Of a DNA stretch of 10,269 nt, positions 6,297-10,269 are shown piece by piece. Position numbers and translations under genes: made by a program. The stretch covers positions 1-10,269 of the forward strand of contig JBBIVP010000062.1 in NCBI GenBank assembly GCA_037439705.1, written 5' to 3'. Positions within the stretch are counted from its first letter, which is position 1; each line of letters opens with the position of its first letter. The DNA is from JBBIVP01 sp037439705 [NCBI: bacterium] (GTDB lineage: Bacteria > JBBIVP01). The notes under the pieces are model-generated. The model had not been told where the DNA came from, ran no database searches, and saw only the letters and a program-made list of their open reading frames with translations.

Positions 6297-7589
6297 ATGA
6301 AAGTTCTTATCGCTCCATGGGGAGACCCTTACAGATGGGAAGAAGTGGAATATGAGGCAGAAGGAGAAATAGTCAAATCAAGAAATTCTACTAAACTTCT
6401 TCTGAATAGCACAGGTGCTACCAGAATTGTAGTTATTGTTCTTGATACACTAAGCGAAGTAAAGGAGTATAAATCTTATTACGAACTCTCTAAAAAAGTA
6501 GAAGAGAAAGTTAAAGAGTATATCAAATCATTTCTCAAGTTAGAACTGAATAAAATAGATGTGGTAGTTGCTCCCGGAGTTGGCAATTTTGAAAACAAAA
6601 TTTTCACCGGAAACATGAAGGACTACTATTCCTTTATTTTGCACGAACTTTCAAACCGCCTTATTCCGGAACAGGATATGATTTCAGTGTATCTCGACCT
6701 TACACACGGAATTAACTTTATGCCCGTTCTTACATATACGGCTGTGAATAAAATCTGTGGAATACTCGCTGTAAAGAAAAAAGTGAATTTCACAGTTTTT
6801 AATTCGGAACCATACACTTCAGGAAGACACAGGCTCTATATTCATAAAGTTATGGAAAAGGAAAAAATGGAATTCAATCCACCGGAAAGAAAGATGCTTG
6901 ACAAACCCCGACTCCTCAAGCCATTATCGGGGTTTCCAGAAGAAGAATTAAAAAACTTTGACAGAAAATATTGTTATTCTCACAAAGACGAAATCAATGC
7001 CTTTCTCGGAGCCCTTCAGGACGGACTACCCTTAGCTATGTTAACTTTTTATCCGGAACTGGAAGAAATAGCAGAAATTTTAAAAAGCAGTGTAGAGGGT
7101 TATAAAAATTATGTGGAAATCAAATTCATTAACGACAATAAAATTCAGGTTCAAAGAAAAACCTGTTTTACATCAAATTTTGATGTGCTCACAGAAGCAT
7201 ATTTATGCACAAGGATAATCGGGTGGAAAAATAAAACCGAAGTCTCTCTGAGCGAACTCGAAGACATGGTCAGAAGTTTATTTAAAGGAAAGGACAGGGT
7301 AAGGTTATGCATAATTGAGAATGAAATTCAGAGCATCAAAAAGAACCTCGATTTCTTTACGGATAGGTGGATGTTATACAGTGAAGCCTATGAGAAAGTT
7401 CACCAGAATGTGAAAGACATAGAAAGCAGAATCAGTTCTCCCCACAAGAGACACTTCTTCGCTCATGCTGGATTTGAACGAAATCTTGTTGAGATGAAAA
7501 AGGAGAATAACGAAATATTCGTAAGGTATAAAGAAACCTCCCTGGATACGGTTAAAAAATGGGCTCAGGAAGGGCTGAAAGAAGAGTGA
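6297..7589 (+). CDS. csx1: Csx1-family CRISPR ribonuclease (CARF-HEPN)
   Basis: Ancillary effector of type III CRISPR systems. The family binds cyclic oligoadenylate made by Cas10 through a CARF domain and then cleaves RNA non-specifically through a HEPN domain. Here residues 1 to about 185 form the CARF domain, starting MKVLIAPWG and containing the Csx1 hallmark LDLTHGINFMP (133-143), part of the ligand pocket. The C-terminal third carries the HEPN catalytic motif R-x4-H as RHFFAH (Arg385 to His390), followed by AGFERN. The length of 430 aa is usual. The ATG is the natural start, close to a promoter and without a Shine-Dalgarno sequence, suggesting a leaderless message. The stop overlaps the GTG start of the next CARF gene by 4 nt, so the two are probably translationally coupled. 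All recognisable catalytic residues are intact. The specific ligand (probably cA4) is inferred from the family. Confidence 0.92.
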   Translation: MKVLIAPWGDPYRWEEVEYEAEGEIVKSRNSTKLLLNSTGATRIVVIVLDTLSEVKEYKSYYELSKKVEEKVKEYIKSFLKLELNKIDVVVAPGVGNFENKIFTGNMKDYYSFILHELSNRLIPEQDMISVYLDLTHGINFMPVLTYTAVNKICGILAVKKKVNFTVFNSEPYTSGRHRLYIHKVMEKEKMEFNPPERKMLDKPRLLKPLSGFPEEELKNFDRKYCYSHKDEINAFLGALQDGLPLAMLTFYPELEEIAEILKSSVEGYKNYVEIKFINDNKIQVQRKTCFTSNFDVLTEAYLCTRIIGWKNKTEVSLSELEDMVRSLFKGKDRVRLCIIENEIQSIKKNLDFFTDRWMLYSEAYEKVHQNVKDIESRISSPHKRHFFAHAGFERNLVEMKKENNEIFVRYKETSLDTVKKWAQEGLKEE

Positions 7590-8629
7590 GGAAAAAACAT
7601 ATCCTTCTCGCCCTGTGCGGGCTTAATCCTCAGGTTATAACTGAAACATTTTATTATCTCTATGGGATTAAAAAAATCCCGGTTAAGGAAGTTTACCTCA
7701 TCACCACAGGTCCCGGGGAAAGGAAGGCGAAAGAAACCCTTATTGACTCAAAGATATTTTACAGGATGTGTAAGGAATTAAATGCTGAAGATGTGAAATT
7801 CGGCGAGGACACAATTTTTCTGATAACAGATAAAAGAGGAATTCCGTTAGAAGATATCCGCACAATAGAAGATAATGAACGAGTTGCGGAAACAATGTGG
7901 AGTATAATAAAAGATTTTACCGCAGACGAAAATGTAATAATTCACTTCTCGGTGGCGGGAGGAAGAAAAACGATGAGTATCTATGGAGCAATTATAATGT
8001 CTCTTCTCGGGAGAAAGGATGACAGGCTTTATCATATTCTTGTGGAAGAGGAAGAATCAACAGATTTTTATTATCCCCGGAAAAAAGATGAAGAAAAGAA
8101 ACTCCACCTTGTTGAAATACCTTACATCAAGTTAAGGGAGGTGTTCGAAATCTCGGAAGAACATCTGAGTTTTGTCCGCAGAATAAAGAATTATCAGAAA
8201 GAATTGATGAAAATAAGACCATCAAAAATCACCGTAAATTTTGAAGACAAAATAATAAATGCTGGAAGATGCGGTGAATTCAAACTCTCTCCCCGTGAAT
8301 TTTTCGTATATTCGCTATTTATCTCAAAAAGAATGAGTTGTTCCTGCAGGGAAGGTTGCGAAAAATGCTTTTTGAGAATAGACGAATTTCTACAACCTGA
8401 AAATCTCAACTCACATCTTTCTAAATATCTGAGGTATTTTTCTGATATTCAGGAAACCGTTGAAAACCTGAACAAAGAGACCTTGAGAGAACTCATTACC
8501 AGAATAAACAGAAAAATTGACAGAAGCGATATATTTGTCAATTCCCTATTCAAAATCCAGAAAATTGGAAGAGCAAAGAATTATAAATATGGTTTGAAGT
8601 TACCCCGTACAAAGCTCACAATGTTGTAA
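7586..8629 (+). CDS. NE0113/SSO2081-like CARF protein, probable ring nuclease or cOA sensor
   Basis: Family signatures are ILLALCGLNPQVITET (6-21) near the N-terminus and HFSVAGGRKTMSIYGA (120-135), both typical of the CRISPR-associated NE0113 family, grouped with the SSO2081-type ring nucleases that linearise cyclic tetra-adenylate. Lys128 in GGRK is the likely functional lysine. Residues 1 to about 185 are CARF-like. The C-terminal part (about 210-347) has LSPREFFVYSLF and a later helix-rich segment ending YGLKLPRTKL, resembling a winged helix-turn-helix. A cluster Cys252-x-Cys254-x3-Cys258-x2-Cys261 could bind a metal. GTG 7586 is chosen because it gives a GTGA overlap with csx1 and an N-terminus right before the first CARF strand; ATG 7559 (356 aa) would overlap csx1 by 31 nt without a Shine-Dalgarno sequence. 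Purine-rich AGGAAGGG lies 11 nt upstream. No HEPN motif is seen, so it is not a second Csm6-type RNase. Confidence 0.82.
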   Translation: MRKKHILLALCGLNPQVITETFYYLYGIKKIPVKEVYLITTGPGERKAKETLIDSKIFYRMCKELNAEDVKFGEDTIFLITDKRGIPLEDIRTIEDNERVAETMWSIIKDFTADENVIIHFSVAGGRKTMSIYGAIIMSLLGRKDDRLYHILVEEEESTDFYYPRKKDEEKKLHLVEIPYIKLREVFEISEEHLSFVRRIKNYQKELMKIRPSKITVNFEDKIINAGRCGEFKLSPREFFVYSLFISKRMSCSCREGCEKCFLRIDEFLQPENLNSHLSKYLRYFSDIQETVENLNKETLRELITRINRKIDRSDIFVNSLFKIQKIGRAKNYKYGLKLPRTKLTML

Positions 8630-8651
8630 CAATATTTTAAAAATCATCAAA

Positions 8652-8664
8652 CGGGTTTAACCCG
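8652..8664. repeat. Perfect 13-nt palindrome in the gap before cas1
   Basis: CGGGTT-T-AACCCG (8652-8664) is a perfect inverted repeat with a single central base, in otherwise AT-rich DNA. It is flanked asymmetrically by a second inverted pair, CAATATT (8630-8636) and AATATTG (8668-8674). No T-run follows, and a 1-nt loop cannot form an RNA hairpin without opening pairs, so a protein-binding site is more likely than a terminator. It lies between the CARF gene with a helix-turn-helix-like domain and cas1. Confidence 0.5.
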
Positions 8665-8756
8665 AGTAATATTGAAAACAGAAAGATGCCTGGAGAAAAA
8701 AATGGAAGTCTCCTCAGATTTTCAGGTAAGGGCTGAATGATTTAGAAAAAAGCAAA

Positions 8757-9767
8757 ATGGAAAAACGAATAAACCTTTTTATCACTGAACAGGGTTCTGT
8801 GGTAAAAGTTGAGGAAGGCAGACTCGTCATAAAGAAAGGAAGTGAAAGGCTCATAGAGGTTCCTCTCATCCATCTCAGACATGTAGTCCTTTTTGGAAAT
8901 TCCACCATCACTCCCCGTGCTGTTTCGAAACTCCTGAAAGAGGGAGTATTTATTACATTCCTCACAAAACTCGGAAAATTTCAGGGAACAATTCTCCCCG
9001 CGGTTCATCCTGATGGATTGATAAGAAAAATTCAGGTAATGAGAGCAGAAGACCCTTCATTTCGAACAGAGGTGGCAAGAGAAATCGTTGCTACCAAAAT
9101 TCACAATTCAGTGAATTTTTTGAAAACGAGAAGGAAAAACAGGGTTCTGCTCAAAGAAAACATTTTTGAGTTAATAAAAATGGAAGAAAAATTGAAATCC
9201 GCCTCAAGCCTCGATCAGATAAGGGGTATAGAAGGTATCTCATCCCGGATATATTTTTCCACCATACAAAACCTTTTCGTGAACGATTTTTCTTTTGGCG
9301 GAAGAAAAAAACATCCGTCTCCAGACCCTGTCAATGCCCTTCTTTCCCTCTCCTATACCCTTCTCTACTCAATATGCTTTTCATTTCTCCACATTAACGG
9401 ACTTGACCCATTTATTGGATTCTTTCATGAAATGAAAAGAGGACATGCTTCCTTAGCCTCTGACCTTGTAGAAGAATTCAGGGTGCCATTCTGCGATTCT
9501 TTAATTCTGAGGCTCCTGAATCAGGGTTACTTTTCAGAAAGTTCTTTCCTTTACACGGGGGAGGGGGTTTTTCTTGAAAAAAATTCTTTAAAAAGATTTT
9601 TAAAAGAGTTTTCAGCCTTTCTGGACGGAAAGGTAATTTCAGATGGCATTCAGCTTTCAAGATGGCACCTGATTGAACACCAGGTAAGAAAGTTCAGAAG
9701 GAGCATTATAAGTGGAGAACCATACACGGGATATAAAACAGGAGAGACAAACGATGAGGACTCGTAG
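8757..9767 (+). CDS. cas1: CRISPR-associated endonuclease Cas1
   Basis: Metal-dependent integrase that, with Cas2, inserts new spacers into the CRISPR array. The N-terminal beta domain (1 to about 80) has the usual pattern LIHLRHVVLFGNSTITPRAV (37-56). The helical catalytic domain contains RGIEG with Glu159, the segment GLDPFIGFFHE with His224, and SDLVEEFR with Asp236 and Glu239, so the metal-binding set appears complete. The length of 336 aa is normal. ATG 8757 is chosen as the first start giving the canonical N-terminus; no clear Shine-Dalgarno sequence precedes it. A 127-nt gap separates it from the CARF gene, whereas its end overlaps the cas2 start by 14 nt, so cas1 and cas2 form one unit. 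It is the single-domain bacterial/type III-I form, with no reverse transcriptase fusion. Confidence 0.97.
   Translation: MEKRINLFITEQGSVVKVEEGRLVIKKGSERLIEVPLIHLRHVVLFGNSTITPRAVSKLLKEGVFITFLTKLGKFQGTILPAVHPDGLIRKIQVMRAEDPSFRTEVAREIVATKIHNSVNFLKTRRKNRVLLKENIFELIKMEEKLKSASSLDQIRGIEGISSRIYFSTIQNLFVNDFSFGGRKKHPSPDPVNALLSLSYTLLYSICFSFLHINGLDPFIGFFHEMKRGHASLASDLVEEFRVPFCDSLILRLLNQGYFSESSFLYTGEGVFLEKNSLKRFLKEFSAFLDGKVISDGIQLSRWHLIEHQVRKFRRSIISGEPYTGYKTGETNDEDS
9741..9746 (+). promoter_or_regulatory. Ribosome binding site of cas2
   Basis: GGAGAG lies inside the end of cas1, 7 nt before ATG 9754, and fixes that codon as the cas2 start. A second ATG at 9769, just after the cas1 stop, lacks a comparable site. 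Confidence 0.75.
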
Positions 9768-10077
9768 AATGTATGTGGTTGTAGTTTATGATATAATAGA
9801 AACAGCGGGAAATTTTCGTGAAAAAAGGAAAAACCGAACCCGTCTGTACAAAAAGTTAAAAGGATTTGGCTCACCGGTCCAGTACAGCGTATTTGAATTC
9901 AATCTCACTCCCTCTCAGAGGGAAAAATTAATTGAGGTTATCAATAACTACATAGAAGAAACAGACAGGGTGAGCATCTACACGCTGTGTGAGGAATGCA
10001 GGAAAAGAATAGAACGCCTTTTTACGAAACCGCGCGAAGAACCAATTTTTGATGAAATTTCATCAATAGAGGTTTGA
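9754..10077 (+). CDS. cas2: CRISPR-associated protein Cas2
   Basis: Small ferredoxin-fold protein that bridges two Cas1 dimers in the spacer-acquisition complex. The first strand MYVVVVYDI (6-14) carries the conserved Asp13. The following segment has the family pattern of basic helix, then KLKGFGSPVQYSVFEFNL and the strand VSIYTLCEECRKRIERLF. The length of 107 aa is slightly above the typical 85-100 because of a C-terminal tail after KPREEP. The start at 9754 overlaps cas1 by 14 nt and is supported by a GGAGAG sequence. Cas2 ends 1 nt before the RNase H-like gene, consistent with one operon. Confidence 0.95.
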   Translation: MRTRRMYVVVVYDIIETAGNFREKRKNRTRLYKKLKGFGSPVQYSVFEFNLTPSQREKLIEVINNYIEETDRVSIYTLCEECRKRIERLFTKPREEPIFDEISSIEV

Positions 10078-10078
10078 G

Positions 10079-10269
10079 ATGTCCGAAGCAAAATTATATG
10101 TAAAAGGTGCCTATTTCCCCGCATCAGAAGAAATGGAATTTACCATTCTGATAGAATATGATGAAAAACAAATCCTTAAAACAGAAAGGGTAAAGAAGAA
10201 AGGTTCAGCGCTTCAGGCGGAATATCTGGGTCTTATCAGGGCAATCCATTATCTAAAAAACTTAAAAAA
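10079..10269 (+). CDS. RNase H-fold protein encoded next to cas2 (3'-truncated)
   Basis: An ATG at 10079, preceded by AGAGG (10068-10072) at 6-nt spacing, opens a frame that runs off the right edge (63 complete codons). The visible N-terminal half resembles the RNase HI / RVT_3 fold: a first strand KLYVKGAYFP, a second strand EFTILIEY, a third around ILKTERV, then GSALQAEYLGLIRAI. This last block matches the family helix that carries the second catalytic carboxylate (Glu48 here). In ordinary RNases HI the first strand carries the catalytic Asp in a DGA/DGS motif; here the corresponding residue appears to be Lys9 (VKGA). Activity is therefore doubtful, and a structural or nucleic-acid-binding role is possible. 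The downstream catalytic residues lie beyond the window. Tight linkage to cas2 suggests a role linked to spacer acquisition, which is inference only. Confidence 0.65.
   Translation, partial: MSEAKLYVKGAYFPASEEMEFTILIEYDEKQILKTERVKKKGSALQAEYLGLIRAIHYLKNLK

Noticed and set aside
8630-8756. Possible CRISPR repeat or leader, or small peptide genes, in the gap before cas1
   Set aside because: Only one copy of the palindrome is present, with no direct repeat units and no spacer periodicity. The short ATG frames here (12-16 codons) lack Shine-Dalgarno support. No CRISPR array was found anywhere in the window.
9712-9753. Longer cas2 form starting at 9712
   Set aside because: It would overlap cas1 by 56 nt and add a non-conserved N-terminal segment. 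The GGAGAG sequence points to ATG 9754.

Overview
This window looks like part of the chromosome of a low-GC bacterium, probably Gram-negative and plausibly thermophilic. It encodes a bifunctional class A penicillin-binding protein and two bacterial-type tRNAs. The first, truncated gene looks like a beta-rich outer-membrane barrel protein. Coding sequence is rich in Lys and Glu and strongly favours AGA/AGG for arginine, and there is a type III-like CRISPR signalling module, all of which fit a thermophile. The phylum cannot be fixed from the sequence alone.

The left half (1-5642) is housekeeping. It holds the 3' end of a hypothetical beta-barrel-like gene (2-685), tRNA-Asp(GTC) at 715-789 with its own promoter, and a PBP1A gene starting at a TTG only 4 nt after the tRNA (794-3214). 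A secreted zinc-dependent phospholipase C-like protein follows (3477-4394). On the minus strand lie tRNA-Val(GAC), with encoded CCA (5530-5604), and coaBC (4319-5521), whose 3' end overlaps the phospholipase-like gene by 76 nt in antiparallel orientation.

The middle (about 5643-6296) has no intact gene. It holds a decayed transposase tail with the RPHxSLG signature and internal stop codons, separating the housekeeping block from the CRISPR block.

The right part (6257-10269) is a CRISPR accessory and adaptation cluster, all on the plus strand. It runs csx1 (CARF plus HEPN ribonuclease), an NE0113/SSO2081-like CARF protein with a C-terminal helix-turn-helix-like region and a Cys cluster (4-nt overlap with csx1), a 127-nt gap with a perfect 13-nt palindrome, cas1, cas2, and the start of a small RNase H-fold protein 1 nt after cas2. 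In that last protein the usual first catalytic Asp position appears to be Lys. No cas10, csm/cmr genes or CRISPR repeats lie in the window, so the interference complex and array, if present, are outside it. The inferred logic is that cyclic oligoadenylate from an off-window Cas10 activates Csx1, the NE0113-like protein senses or removes the same signal (and may bind DNA), and Cas1-Cas2 acquire spacers with an unknown contribution from the RNase H-like partner.

Two expression patterns recur. Genes at the head of a transcript (the PLC-like gene, csx1, and the two genes just after tRNAs) have no Shine-Dalgarno sequence and start very close to a promoter -10 element or a mature tRNA end, which suggests leaderless mRNAs. 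The last two genes of the cas operon, cas2 and the RNase H-like gene, have clear Shine-Dalgarno sequences.
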